Assembly (NCBI RefSeq): GCF_023555385.1
Contig: NZ_JAJSED010000001.1
Location: 124,001 to 188,000, forward strand
Source of the DNA: Guyparkeria hydrothermalis
GTDB lineage: Bacteria; Pseudomonadota; Gammaproteobacteria; Halothiobacillales; Halothiobacillaceae
DNA: 64,000 nt
Direction of reading: 5' to 3'
The position numbers were made by a program, and so were the translations under genes. Below the pieces are notes generated by a model. The model searched no databases, was not told the DNA's origin, and saw nothing but the letters and a program-made list of their open reading frames with translations. Below, piece after piece: positions 1 to 8,085 of this stretch (its first letter is position 1; each line of letters opens with the position of its first letter).

Positions 1-1
1 G

Positions 2-2308
2 GCGGGCACGCCGATCCTACCTCTGGTGCTCGCGTTGCTCTCCCTGGCCGCCTGGCGGGTTGGCCATTCGCGGATTGCCATCGTGATGGCCGTCGTTGCC
101 GGCCTGGCGCACAGCCTGGGCGCCGCGGCAACGCTGGTCGTGCAGACACCGGTCTTCGATCAGCGTGTCGACTGCCGGATCGAGGGGCGCGTGGTCGGGC
201 TGGTCGACGTGGCGCCCGATCGGCGACGCTTTCGACTGACGGTAACTCGAGCGGTCGCGCTGGATGGCCACGATCCGCAGGCCCGGCAGGTATGCGGGAA
301 GAGGCTTGTCGGGGGTCGGTTACGGCTGAGCGACTACCAACGTGGGACATCCCGCCGGCTGCTGGCTGCCGGTCACGAATATCGGCTGGTCGCCCGACTC
401 AAGCCGTTGCACGGTCACGTCAATCCCGGCGGGTTCGATTATCGCCGGTGGCTGTTCCGTCATCAGATCATCGCGACCGGCTACCTGCGCGAACCGCCGG
501 TAGGGCTCGGGCCCGCCCCGGGGTGGCAGGCCGGCATGGATCGATTGCGCAGCCTCGCCCGCGAGCGTCTCGCCGCCAGCGTCCGTCAGGCCGACGAGTT
601 CGGTCTCGCAAGCCAGGCACGGGCGGCCGGTGCGGCGCTGGCCCACGGACTCGCGCTCGGCGACCGGGGCGAACTCACGGAGCGGCAATGGGAGATGTTG
701 CTCGCGTCGGGAACCAACCACCTCCTGGCGATCTCCGGCCTGCATGTCGGCATGATCGCCGCGCTGGTGGCACTGCTGGTGCGCTCTCTCTGGGGGCGCC
801 TGGCCGTAAGTGGCGGCGTCCCGGCGCAGCGGGTCGCGGCCCTGGCCGCCGTTATGGCCGGCTGGGCCTATGCGTTGATCGCCGGGCTTTCCATTCCCAC
901 CCTGCGCGCGGCACTGATGCTGACTGTGCTCCTGCTGGGGGTGCTCCTGCAGCGGCGTTGGCGTCTGGGCGACCTCTGGCTTTTGGCGTTCGCGCTGGTG
1001 CTCGCGATCGATCCGCTCGCGCCGCTGGACATGGGGTTCTGGCTATCGTTTGCCGCGGTGTTGCTGATCATCGTGTTCGTGCGCGGTCGCGAGGCGCTGT
1101 GGCGTCCTCTGGAGCTGCTTCGCCTGCAGTGGCTTCTGACGCTGGGGCTCCTGCCGCTGACCTGGGCGCTGTTCGACCGGATCGCCTTCGCCTCGTTGCC
1201 GGCGAACCTGGTGGCGGTGCCACTCGTGTCCATGCTGATCACCCCGCTGGCGCTCGCCGATCTGATGGTCTCGCTGCTGGCAACGCTGCCGGGGTTGCCG
1301 GCCGCGTTGTCCCTGGGCGGAGGCATCGCCTGGTTGATCGGTTGGCTGGGGGCGGGGCTGTTCGCGATGCTCGACTGGCTGGTGGCGGTGTTTCCCGAGT
1401 CGAGCCGGGCGCCGCCGAACGGATTGGCTCTGTTCTTTCTGGCAATCGGCCTTGTCTGGTTGATGCTGCCGCGCCGTTTCCCGGGCCGGGCGTGGGCCCT
1501 GGTGCTGTTGGTCCCGGCCGTGGCAGTTGGACCGTCTAGACCTGAGGCTGGCCGGTTCGAGGCAACGGTCCTTGACGTGGGCCAGGGGCTTGCCGTGCTG
1601 GTGTGGACGGCCAACCATGCCCTTGTCTATGACGCCGGCCCCCGCTTCGGGCGCTTCGATACCGGGGAAGCGATTGTCTTGCCCGCGATGCGGTCGCTGG
1701 GGATCGGCGAGCTGGATCGCGTGGTGATTAGTCACGACGCCCGCGATCATGCCGGTGGGCTGGCCGCGGTGCGATCGACGTTTTCGGAGGCGGCGGTGGT
1801 CGGCCTGGTCGGTCCGGCACAGGGGCTTGAGGCCGGGGTTGGTTCACCCTGTCGTCACGGTGATGGCTGGACCTGGGATGGAGTGCGGTTCGAACTGGCC
1901 CGCCCTCCATTCGGTTCGGCCAACGACCGTTCCTGTGTGCTGCGGGTGGTGGGTCGAACGACGTCGTTGCTGTTGACCGGTGACACCGAGTCTGCCGGGG
2001 AGAGCTGGCTTCGCCGTCAATTCGATCTGCGCGCGGATGTGGTGCTGGCAGGGCACCATGGCTCGTCCACCTCGTCGACCGCCGCATTCATCGAGGCGAC
2101 GGGCGCCCGCCACGCACTGGTGAGCGCCGGATTTCTCAACCGCTGGGGGCATCCGTCGCCGGAGGTGGTCGCTCGCTGGCGGGCCGCCGGGGCAACCGTG
2201 TGGCGTACCGATCGCCATGGCGCCTTGCGCATCGTGAGTGGCGAGGTCGGGGCGAGTCGGGGTTCGTCGTGGCCATTCGCCTGGCGGTTGGCCGCCTCGG
2301 AGCCGTGA
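2..2308 (+). CDS. comEC: ComEC/Rec2 family DNA-uptake channel protein, 5' end cut by window edge
   Basis: Inner-membrane channel that brings single-stranded DNA into the cytoplasm during natural transformation. The frame is open to the first base, so the true start lies upstream; about 768 codons are visible, close to the usual family length. A soluble N-terminal OB-like part is followed by a long multi-membrane competence domain (about residues 210-500), containing the family signature NHLLAISGLHVG. A C-terminal metallo-beta-lactamase-like domain starts near VLDVGQG and includes SHDARDHAGG, LLTGDTE and LAGHHGSS. The order competence domain then beta-lactamase-like domain is the standard ComEC layout. 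The lactamase metal motif appears intact, so it may act as a nuclease, which is an inference from the family. The gene is complete at its 3' end. Confidence 0.93.
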   Translation, partial: AGTPILPLVLALLSLAAWRVGHSRIAIVMAVVAGLAHSLGAAATLVVQTPVFDQRVDCRIEGRVVGLVDVAPDRRRFRLTVTRAVALDGHDPQARQVCGKRLVGGRLRLSDYQRGTSRRLLAAGHEYRLVARLKPLHGHVNPGGFDYRRWLFRHQIIATGYLREPPVGLGPAPGWQAGMDRLRSLARERLAASVRQADEFGLASQARAAGAALAHGLALGDRGELTERQWEMLLASGTNHLLAISGLHVGMIAALVALLVRSLWGRLAVSGGVPAQRVAALAAVMAGWAYALIAGLSIPTLRAALMLTVLLLGVLLQRRWRLGDLWLLAFALVLAIDPLAPLDMGFWLSFAAVLLIIVFVRGREALWRPLELLRLQWLLTLGLLPLTWALFDRIAFASLPANLVAVPLVSMLITPLALADLMVSLLATLPGLPAALSLGGGIAWLIGWLGAGLFAMLDWLVAVFPESSRAPPNGLALFFLAIGLVWLMLPRRFPGRAWALVLLVPAVAVGPSRPEAGRFEATVLDVGQGLAVLVWTANHALVYDAGPRFGRFDTGEAIVLPAMRSLGIGELDRVVISHDARDHAGGLAAVRSTFSEAAVVGLVGPAQGLEAGVGSPCRHGDGWTWDGVRFELARPPFGSANDRSCVLRVVGRTTSLLLTGDTESAGESWLRRQFDLRADVVLAGHHGSSTSSTAAFIEATGARHALVSAGFLNRWGHPSPEVVARWRAAGATVWRTDRHGALRIVSGEVGASRGSSWPFAWRLAASEP

Positions 2309-2481
2309 TAGGGCTTTTACGGGATTGTCTGCTAACGTGCCGTGAGCCCCGAGGGCAGGAAAGAGGCCTCGGGAAGACGATGCACGTCGTGGCCCGGGTT
2401 CGACTATGGGCCGCGAAGAGTCACGGATGGACGGTAAATGGGCAGGGAGGCGCCAGCCGACAGACAGGACGGCCAGCCTGA
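2309..2481 (+). other. Intergenic stretch with two stable hairpins upstream of a small gene
   Basis: No convincing gene lies here. Two inverted repeats can be seen: CCCGAGG (2348-2354) with CCTCGGG (2367-2373), and CGTGGCCC (2388-2395) with GGGCCGCG (2408-2415). Neither is followed by a T run, so they are not simple terminators. They could form a structured 5' leader for the gene at 2482 or stabilise the comEC 3' end. This is inference from sequence only. Confidence 0.35.
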
Positions 2482-2928
2482 ATGAAGTCCAGTAGCCTAT
2501 ATTCCGACGAGCAGATGCGTGCCGCGGAGCAGTACCTGAAGGAAGTCGGGGCGGATGACCTGACTCTCGACAGCCGTCACGGGAGTTCCACCCGTCCGGA
2601 AAAGGTGCGTGTACTAAACCCGGAGGAACGCGGCATTCGCGTGCTCCATGACGCGCGGCTGGATTTCTTCGCCAAGGACCGTCTGGCCCTGATCGTGCCG
2701 CGTTACACCGACCAGCTGCCGCTGGGCTGGACCCATCCCGGTTATCGCCTGGTACTCATGCGGCGTTTTTCCGACGAGAGCCTCGGTATCCGCCAGATCC
2801 TCGAGGGGCTGGTGACCAAGACGGGCGAGGCGAAACGAGGCGACGATCCGCAGCAGGCGCTGGTCCTGATCATGCAGATCAATCGCCAGCGGAAGTTCGA
2901 TCCGGGCGAATACCCCGACCCTGGCTGA
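2482..2928 (+). CDS. Conserved hypothetical protein, 148 aa
   Basis: I do not recognise the family. The product is a soluble, charged 148-residue protein with no signal peptide or membrane segment. The central part (about residues 60-115) alternates hydrophobic strands (RLALIVPRYT, YRLVLMRRF) and could be a small alpha/beta or beta-sandwich fold. The C-terminus (QQALVLIMQINRQRKFDPG) looks amphipathic. The ATG at 2482 has only a weak ribosome-binding site; an internal ATG at 2515 is an alternative. Codon use and third-position GC match the neighbours, which supports a real gene. It may be cotranscribed with the DUF2853 gene 90 bp downstream. Confidence 0.6.
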   Translation: MKSSSLYSDEQMRAAEQYLKEVGADDLTLDSRHGSSTRPEKVRVLNPEERGIRVLHDARLDFFAKDRLALIVPRYTDQLPLGWTHPGYRLVLMRRFSDESLGIRQILEGLVTKTGEAKRGDDPQQALVLIMQINRQRKFDPGEYPDPG

Positions 2929-3018
2929 GCAAACGGCTTGGTCCCGGTTGATGGTCCGAGCAACGAAAAACGGCATGGGCGCAGGTAACGTCACCTGACC
3001 AGCGGAAGGGAGGGCAGC

Positions 3019-3360
3019 ATGAGCCATCGAGACGAGTTGATCGACAAGTACGCGAGCGAGTTGAGCGAGAAGTGCGGCGTGACGCCCGACCGGGATCTGC
3101 TGACCCGCGTGGTCATCGGTCTGGGGCCGGCGGTCTACAACCGCGACGCCTCGATGGTCGCCGGCGATGACCCGCGCGAGGTCGACTACATCAAGACGCA
3201 TTTTCTGATCGACAAGCTCGGTCTGAGCGATGGCCCTGACCTGGATGCCGCCATCGACAAGGCGATCGAGCAGTACGGCCGGGACAACCGACACAAGTAC
3301 CGGGCGGTGATCTACTACCTGCTGACCCGGCATTTCGGCCGGGATGCCGCCTATCCCTGA
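3019..3360 (+). CDS. DUF2853 family protein
   Basis: A 113-aa cytoplasmic protein matching the DUF2853 family. It has an N-terminal helix (RDELIDKYASEL), the segment REVDYIKTHFLIDKLG, and a C-terminal YRAVIYYLLTRHFG typical of the family. Its function is unknown; a structural-genomics member is an all-helical small protein. The start is well supported by a GGAAGGGAGG ribosome-binding site just upstream. The gene ends 30 bp before a strong intrinsic terminator shared with the convergent ectoine operon. Confidence 0.85.
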   Translation: MSHRDELIDKYASELSEKCGVTPDRDLLTRVVIGLGPAVYNRDASMVAGDDPREVDYIKTHFLIDKLGLSDGPDLDAAIDKAIEQYGRDNRHKYRAVIYYLLTRHFGRDAAYP

Positions 3361-3389
3361 CCCGGATCGGGACAGTGGTGCAAAAAGAA

Positions 3390-3423
3390 AACCCGGCGCT
3401 CCTTGCGGAGGCCGGGTTTTTTT
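3390..3423. terminator. Bidirectional intrinsic terminator between DUF2853 gene and ectC
   Basis: The stem ACCCGGC (3391-3397) pairs with GCCGGGT (3411-3417), with further inner pairing of CTCC and GGAG. It is followed by a T run on the plus strand and flanked by an A-rich run on the other side. It can therefore stop transcripts arriving from either direction. Confidence 0.9.
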
Positions 3424-3446
3424 CTGTCTGCCGAGATGGCAACTGA

Positions 3447-3857
3447 TTAGTCGTCGATGCTCAGGGCCGGGTAGACACCGTTCTCGTCGTGCACTTCGCG
3501 GCCGGTCAGCGGCGGGTTGAACACGCAGATCAGGCGCATGTCCTCGCTGCCACCACGCAGGTAGTGCTTGTCGGCATCCGGGTCGTTGAGGAGATACATC
3601 ATCCCGTCGCGGATCGGGTAGGTGACATCGTTGTTGATGTCGTGGATCTCCCCGTTGCCCGCCACGCAGTAAACCGCTTCGATGTGGTTCTGGTAGTGGA
3701 TGAAGGTCTCCGTGCCGGCACGGATGATGGTGTCGTTGAACGAGAAGCCGACCCGGTCGTCGGCCAGGATCAGACGACGGCTGACCCAGTTGCCGTTCTC
3801 GGCTTCGACTTCGCGTTCGGTGCCCTGGATGTCCCGGTCGAGATAACGTACGAGCAT
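3447..3857 (-). CDS. ectC: L-ectoine synthase
   Basis: Last enzyme of ectoine synthesis. It cyclises N-gamma-acetyl-L-2,4-diaminobutyrate to the compatible solute ectoine in the cytoplasm. The 136-aa length and single cupin barrel are standard. Family-typical stretches include [17 protein letters not shown] at the N-terminus, [20 protein letters not shown] in the metal-binding barrel, and YYL-like [16 protein letters not shown] near the C-terminus. It is the third gene of ectABC, 58 bp after ectB, with an imperfect hairpin in the gap (about 3882-3900). There is no ectD hydroxylase or ask_ect aspartokinase beside it, so hydroxyectoine formation is not indicated here. Confidence 0.97.
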   Translation of the reverse strand: MLVRYLDRDIQGTEREVEAENGNWVSRRLILADDRVGFSFNDTIIRAGTETFIHYQNHIEAVYCVAGNGEIHDINNDVTYPIRDGMMYLLNDPDADKHYLRGGSEDMRLICVFNPPLTGREVHDENGVYPALSIDD

Positions 3858-3915
3858 GATTGTCTCCGTAGCTGTGAAGGACGGCCCCGCGCGGCGGGAC
3901 CGTTTCGTTCGTTGA

Positions 3916-5193
3916 TCAGCCCTTGCGAGCGGCTGCCGCGGCGTCGACGGACTCGTCGAGCAGGTCCAGGCCCTTGTTCAGCTCGTCTTCGCTGATGGTC
4001 AGCGGGGCGAGGAACTTGATCACCTGGTCGTCGGCACCGGCGGTCTCTGCCAGCAGGCCGCGCTTGAACGCTTCGGCGGAGACGTCGTTGCAGAAGTCTT
4101 CCTCGTCGGACTGCAGGCCCCAGATCATGCCCAGACCGCGCACGTCGGAAATCAGGCCCGGGTGACGCTCGGCGATTGCCTTGAAGCGTGCCTCGACCTT
4201 CTTGCCCTTCTCGACGACTTCCTTGGAGAAGTCGTCGTTGTCCCAGCGCTCCAGTGCGGTCGCGCCGGCGATGAAGGCCAGCGAGTTGCCGCGGAAGGTG
4301 CCGGTGTGCTCGCCCGGGGACCACTGGTCGATGTCCGGACGCATCAGCACGATCGCCATCGGCAAGCCGGTACCGATCGACTTGGAGATAGTGACGATGT
4401 CCGGCTTGATGCCGGCACGCTCGAAGCTGAAGAAGTTGCCGGTACGGCCGTTGCCGACCTGAATGTCGTCGACGATCAGCAGGATGTCGAGGTCCTTGCA
4501 CATCTTGTCGAGCTTCTGGAGCCACTCAATCGAGGCGACGTTGATGCCGCCTTCGCCCTGGATGGTCTCGACCACGATGCCGGCCGGGAGCTCGTAGCCC
4601 GAACTGGCGTCCTCGTAGTACTGGCGCATCATGTCGATGCTGTCCATCTGGCCTTCGCCGGTCGGGTCGAAGTAGTTGTCGTACGGCATCTTGGTGACGT
4701 TCAGCGGCACGCCGTAGAAGTCGTCGTGGTAGAACTCGTTGCCGGTGACCGCCAGTGCGCCCAGGGTGTGGCCGTGGTAGGCGTTGGTGAAGGAGACGAT
4801 CTTGGAGCGCTCCTTGACCTTGCGCGCGAGCTTCAGGGCCGTCTCGACGGCGTTGGTGCCGGTCGGGCCGACGAACTGGATCTTGTAGTCCAGGCCGCGC
4901 GGCTGAAGGATGGTCTCCTGCAGCTTCTTGATGAACAGGTACTTGGCATCGGTCGCCTTGTCGAGCGCGTTGGTGACGCCGTCACGCTCGATGAAGTCGA
5001 TGATGGCGCGCTTGATCGCCGGGTCGTTGTGGCCGTAGTTGAGGGAGCCGGCGCCACCGAAGAAGTCGATGTAGGCCTTGCCCTCGTTGTCCCACATCGT
5101 GGCGTTCTTGGATTTGACGAAGATGGTCGGGAACGAGCGGATGTAACCGCGGACGTTGGACTCGTATTTCTCGAACAGATCGATGTTCATCAC
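3916..5193 (-). CDS. ectB: Diaminobutyrate--2-oxoglutarate transaminase (ectoine pathway)
   Basis: A PLP-dependent class III aminotransferase that makes L-2,4-diaminobutyrate from aspartate semialdehyde with glutamate as donor. It is the committed step to ectoine. The 425-aa length matches EctB. Seen motifs are the N-terminal [16 protein letters not shown], the substrate region [15 protein letters not shown], the cofactor Asp in [15 protein letters not shown], and the PLP lysine region [13 protein letters not shown]. It lies 90 bp downstream of ectA, with a strong hairpin in the gap. The antisense frames over this gene are shadows. Confidence 0.97.
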   Translation of the reverse strand: MMNIDLFEKYESNVRGYIRSFPTIFVKSKNATMWDNEGKAYIDFFGGAGSLNYGHNDPAIKRAIIDFIERDGVTNALDKATDAKYLFIKKLQETILQPRGLDYKIQFVGPTGTNAVETALKLARKVKERSKIVSFTNAYHGHTLGALAVTGNEFYHDDFYGVPLNVTKMPYDNYFDPTGEGQMDSIDMMRQYYEDASSGYELPAGIVVETIQGEGGINVASIEWLQKLDKMCKDLDILLIVDDIQVGNGRTGNFFSFERAGIKPDIVTISKSIGTGLPMAIVLMRPDIDQWSPGEHTGTFRGNSLAFIAGATALERWDNDDFSKEVVEKGKKVEARFKAIAERHPGLISDVRGLGMIWGLQSDEEDFCNDVSAEAFKRGLLAETAGADDQVIKFLAPLTISEDELNKGLDLLDESVDAAAAARKG

Positions 5194-5246
5194 AGGTCCT
5201 CGTTTGAAACGTGAAAGGGGAATCGGGTGCGAAACAAAAGCTGCGC

Positions 5247-5269
5247 GGCCGGCTCTTTCGGAGCCGGCC
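5247..5269 (-). other. Intercistronic hairpin between ectA and ectB
   Basis: A perfect 9-bp stem (GGCCGGCTC with GAGCCGGCC) closes a 5-nt loop. No T run follows on the minus strand. It probably stabilises or processes the ectABC mRNA rather than ending it, though partial attenuation is possible. Confidence 0.6.
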
Positions 5270-5283
5270 GGCGATGTCGGTGA

Positions 5284-5757
5284 TCAGAGATCGATGACGT
5301 AGAGATCTTCCGGCTGGTGGCCATCGCCGAGAAGCTCGCTGGAGAGGTAGGGCTCGTTCCGGATCGAGCGACCCAGCTTTTCCGCCCAGCGGGTGAACAG
5401 GGTCTGGGAGGCCGGGTTGTCCGGGGCGATGGTCAGTTCGATGCGCTTGATGTCACCGAACCAGTCGCGCTCTTGCAGCGTGTTGAGCAGGCGGGAGGCC
5501 ACGCCCTGACCGCGGGCCGAGGAGTCGACGCCAATCTGCCACACGAACAAGGTGTCCGGGTTGTCCGGCAGGCGGTAGGCGGTGACGAAACCGACGAGGT
5601 CGTCACCTTTTTCCGCGATGGCGCAGGTCGAGCGGAAGTGATCCGCCAGAAGGAAGTAGAGGTAAGCCGAGTTCAGGTCGAGCGTGCCCGCTCGCTGGAT
5701 CAGCTGGTGAATCCGACCCCCATCCTCGAGGCGCGGTTCACGAAAACGAATCGTCAT
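5284..5757 (-). CDS. ectA: L-2,4-diaminobutyrate N-acetyltransferase
   Basis: A GNAT acetyltransferase that transfers acetyl from acetyl-CoA to diaminobutyrate, the middle step of ectoine synthesis. The acetyl-CoA loop is visible as GQGVASRLLN, and DLNSAYLYFLLADHF is characteristic of EctA. I chose the ATG at 5757 (157 aa, beginning MTIRFREP). A longer in-frame start at 5820 overlaps the -10 box of the only good promoter, so it would lie outside the transcript. The alignment to other EctA proteins also begins near TIRFREP. First gene of ectABC. Confidence 0.94.
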   Translation of the reverse strand: MTIRFREPRLEDGGRIHQLIQRAGTLDLNSAYLYFLLADHFRSTCAIAEKGDDLVGFVTAYRLPDNPDTLFVWQIGVDSSARGQGVASRLLNTLQERDWFGDIKRIELTIAPDNPASQTLFTRWAEKLGRSIRNEPYLSSELLGDGHQPEDLYVIDL

Positions 5758-5818
5758 GCTTGTCTGCCTGCTCGCGTTAGCTTTCCAGCCGCGATCAGGT
5801 CCGTATAAGTGAGCCGTC

Positions 5819-5846
5819 ATTATAAGGCATGAGGCTGAAAGCTCAA
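5819..5846 (-). promoter_or_regulatory. Sigma-70-type promoter of ectABC
   Basis: On the minus strand, TTGAGC (5841-5846) and a perfect TATAAT (5819-5824) are separated by 16 bp. The predicted transcription start is near 5812, about 55 nt before the ectA ATG at 5757. No separate osmosensory operator is obvious. Confidence 0.7.
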
Positions 5847-5895
5847 CCTCGATCCGGTTGGAAACGGTGGGGGGAACGGCCCTGTAACGGCGCTG

Positions 5896-6405
5896 TCATG
5901 CGGGTTTGGGTGATCTGTTTTCCCGGCCGCTGGCGGGAGATTCCGGGCGAGGATGAAAGTCGATGGGTGACTCCGCGGTGGGGCGAAAAGCGATGTCCGC
6001 CAGGGTGTATTTGTCGAGGACGGCCCAGAACGCGTTCAACGCCTCGGCTAGGATCGGCGCGAGTCGGCAACCGTGGGCGAGGGGGCAGTCGGTGGTGGCG
6101 CCGAAGCACTCAACCACTTCCCAGTGCGCCTCGATATCCCGGGCCACGTCGCCGAGCGAAATTGCTTCCGGGGCGCGGGCGAGGGCAAGCCCGCCGCTCT
6201 TGCCCCGTCGGGAACGCACGTAACCATGCGTGGCCAGGGCGTTGGCAACCTTCATCAGGTGGTTGTAGGAGACGCCATAGAAGGCCGCGATCTCGCGGAT
6301 CTTGGGGCGGCCGAGATGGTCCCCGCTCACCCTGTTCGCCGCAGCGTGGTCAGCCAGATAGATCAGGATGCGGAAGGCGAAGTCCGTTTGTTGGTTGAGC
6401 TGCAC
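5896..6405 (-). CDS. nsrR: Rrf2-family transcriptional repressor, NsrR-like (nitric-oxide sensor)
   Basis: A 169-aa winged-helix regulator of the Rrf2 family. The N-terminus QLNQQTDFAFRILIYLA and the recognition-helix segment SYNHLMKVANALATHGYV are typical of NsrR. Three cysteines spaced C-x6-C-x5-C (in ECFGATTDCPLAHGC) match the iron-sulfur ligand spacing of neisserial NsrR, whose cluster reacts with NO. I chose the GTG at 6405 because it places the family N-terminus correctly; upstream extension gives nonsense. It is divergent from a hemerythrin gene and nnrS, with a palindromic operator between them, so it probably represses both. The C-terminal tail after the core is proline-rich and variable. 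Confidence 0.87.
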   Translation of the reverse strand: MQLNQQTDFAFRILIYLADHAAANRVSGDHLGRPKIREIAAFYGVSYNHLMKVANALATHGYVRSRRGKSGGLALARAPEAISLGDVARDIEAHWEVVECFGATTDCPLAHGCRLAPILAEALNAFWAVLDKYTLADIAFRPTAESPIDFHPRPESPASGRENRSPKPA

Positions 6406-6425
6406 GGTGTCCCTGCTCCGTTTGT

Positions 6426-6448
6426 AATATGTATGCAGTATGCATATA
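6426..6448. promoter_or_regulatory. Candidate NsrR operator in the divergent intergenic region
   Basis: ATGTAT (6429-6434) and ATGCAT (6440-6445) are separated by 5 bp. This is the half-site spacing of the known NsrR motif ATGYAT-N5-ATRCAT. The site lies in an AT-rich patch of the 99-bp gap between nsrR and the hemerythrin gene. NO control of both transcripts is inferred from this position. Confidence 0.7.
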
Positions 6449-6504
6449 TTGGCATCGCGTTGCCAGCCGATCCGGCGACACCTTCCCGCCACCGGAGAAT
6501 TGCC

Positions 6505-6903
6505 ATGAAGCGTGACGAACGCCTCCAGCCGCTGTCCCGAGAGCACCACCACACCCTCAAGCTCGCGCGACGGCTCCAGTGGGGCGAGCCGGACGAGGCG
6601 CTGCGATCGGAGTTGGTCGCTCATCGGACGGAATTGGCCGACCACTTCGCCACCGAGGAGGCGATCGCCGATCGCGCCCTGGCTGCCTGTCCTCGTGATA
6701 CGACGCTTGCCGAGCAGATCGAGCGCATGCGTCAAGAGCACCGCGAGATCGAGCAACTGCTGGCGCGGGCGCTGGAGGCGTTCGCGCGGTCCACGCTGCA
6801 CCGGTTGGGTGAGTGCCTGGTGGCGCACGTGCGCTTCGAGGAGCGTGAGTTGTTCAATCGACTGCAGGCTGGCTGCCTGGGCGGTGAGGCCGGCGAGGCA
6901 TGA
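6505..6903 (+). CDS. Hemerythrin-like domain protein, 132 aa
   Basis: A cytoplasmic four-helix-bundle protein likely to bind a non-heme diiron centre. Candidate ligands are visible in REHHHTLKLAR, VAHRTELADHFATEEAI, RQEHREIEQLL and VAHVRFEERELF. The pattern of His and Glu along four helices is that of the hemerythrin HHE family. The ATG at 6505 follows a GGAG box by 8 nt. The stop overlaps the nnrS start (ATGA), so the two are translationally coupled. Context under an NsrR-like repressor suggests a role in NO or nitrosative-stress handling; the exact chemistry is unknown. Confidence 0.85.
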   Translation: MKRDERLQPLSREHHHTLKLARRLQWGEPDEALRSELVAHRTELADHFATEEAIADRALAACPRDTTLAEQIERMRQEHREIEQLLARALEAFARSTLHRLGECLVAHVRFEERELFNRLQAGCLGGEAGEA

Positions 6904-8078
6904 GCTCGTGGCAGGGCTGGCCGGTGCTGTCCGTCGGGTTCAGGCCCTGGTTCCTGTTGATGCTGGCCTTCGCGAGTTTCGCCATGGCTGCCTGGGCTGG
7001 CGTGTGGCTCACGGCCGGTTGGGGCGGGGCGCTGCAAGGCGTTCTCGATTGGCGTTGGCACGCGCACGAGATGGTGTTCGGCGTCGGCACGGCGCTGGTG
7101 GCGGGGTTTCTGACCACGGCCGCGCAGAACTGGACCGGCCGGCGTGCCTGGTCGCCAGCCGTCCTGTTGCTGGCGCTCGGTCTGTGGCTGGCGGCGCGGG
7201 TGACTTTCGTGATCGTCGGGGCGGAATCGATCGCTCCGTACCTGCTGTCCGTCGCCACCGAACTGCTCCTGCTGGTGGTGGTCGCTCGCCTGATACTGCT
7301 CGCCCGCCAGTGGCACAACCTGCTGTTCGTGCTGGCCCTGCTACTGATGGTCCTGCTGGACGTGGCATTCGCGGCACAGCGTGATTCCGCCTCGCTGGCC
7401 GGCTGGGTCGGCTGGGCGGGTCTGTTGCCGATCGTCTCGATGCTGTTGTTCATCGCCCAGCGGGTCGTGCCGCCGTTTTCCGCGAACCGTCTCGGCATCG
7501 CGCCTCGACGGACCGGCCGAACCGTGGCGGTGATTCTCGGTGGCGGCCCGCTGGTGCTTCTCGTTCTGTTCGCCTTGCCCGTGCCCGACGGGCTTCGCGC
7601 CCTGATATCAGCTGGCATCGCCCTCGCGGCCGGCTACGCCCTGTTGCGCTGGTGGCATCCGGCCGTCTTGCGTGAGCCGATGCTGTGGCTTCTCTTCGTT
7701 GGCGTGCTGACCGTGTCGCTGGGGCTTGCCTGGCTGGCTCTGGAGTTGGTCGGTTTGCCGGTGAACGGCCGCGATGGGCCGGTGCATGCCCTGGGCCTCG
7801 GGGCATTGGCGGTCATGGCGCTGGGGATGATGACGCGTGTCAGTGCCGGGCACACCGGTCGCCCGATCGCCTTGCCCAGGGCGTTTCGCCCGGTGCTGGT
7901 GATCCTGCTGGGCGCGGTGGTGCTTCGGCTCATACTGCCTGTCTGGCCGGGGCTTCAGCCTTCGTGGCTGGCGCTCACGGCCGGAGGTCTCTCGCTGGTC
8001 TATCTCGCGATGCTGATGGTCATCGGCCCGTGGCTGATCGCCGAGCGCGCCGATGCCCATCCGGCCGTTCGACGCTAG
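6900..8078 (+). CDS. nnrS: NnrS family membrane protein (nitrosative stress)
   Basis: A 392-aa polytopic inner-membrane protein with about twelve hydrophobic segments. Family features are the N-terminal GFRPWFLLMLAFASFAM, the histidine motif DWRWHAHEMVFG, RVVPPFSANRLG, and the C-terminal MTRVSAGHTGRP with a conserved His. In other proteobacteria NnrS is a heme/copper-containing protein, controlled by NO-responsive regulators, that protects metabolism from NO. It overlaps the hemerythrin gene by 4 bp. hemN follows on the opposite strand after 7 bp. Confidence 0.92.
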   Translation: MSSWQGWPVLSVGFRPWFLLMLAFASFAMAAWAGVWLTAGWGGALQGVLDWRWHAHEMVFGVGTALVAGFLTTAAQNWTGRRAWSPAVLLLALGLWLAARVTFVIVGAESIAPYLLSVATELLLLVVVARLILLARQWHNLLFVLALLLMVLLDVAFAAQRDSASLAGWVGWAGLLPIVSMLLFIAQRVVPPFSANRLGIAPRRTGRTVAVILGGGPLVLLVLFALPVPDGLRALISAGIALAAGYALLRWWHPAVLREPMLWLLFVGVLTVSLGLAWLALELVGLPVNGRDGPVHALGLGALAVMALGMMTRVSAGHTGRPIALPRAFRPVLVILLGAVVLRLILPVWPGLQPSWLALTAGGLSLVYLAMLMVIGPWLIAERADAHPAVRR

Positions 8079-8085
8079 GCGCGAT

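Noticed and set aside
2388-2415. A tRNA-like T-arm (GGGTTCGA) in the spacer after comEC
   Set aside because: The stem around it is 8 bp with a 12-nt loop rather than 5 bp and 7 nt, and no acceptor, D or anticodon arms can be drawn.
4162-5214. A 350-codon open frame on the plus strand opposite ectB
   Set aside because: It is a mirror frame of a GC-rich gene with strong third-position bias; its translation is Val/Asp/Leu-rich without any family features, while ectB is unmistakable.
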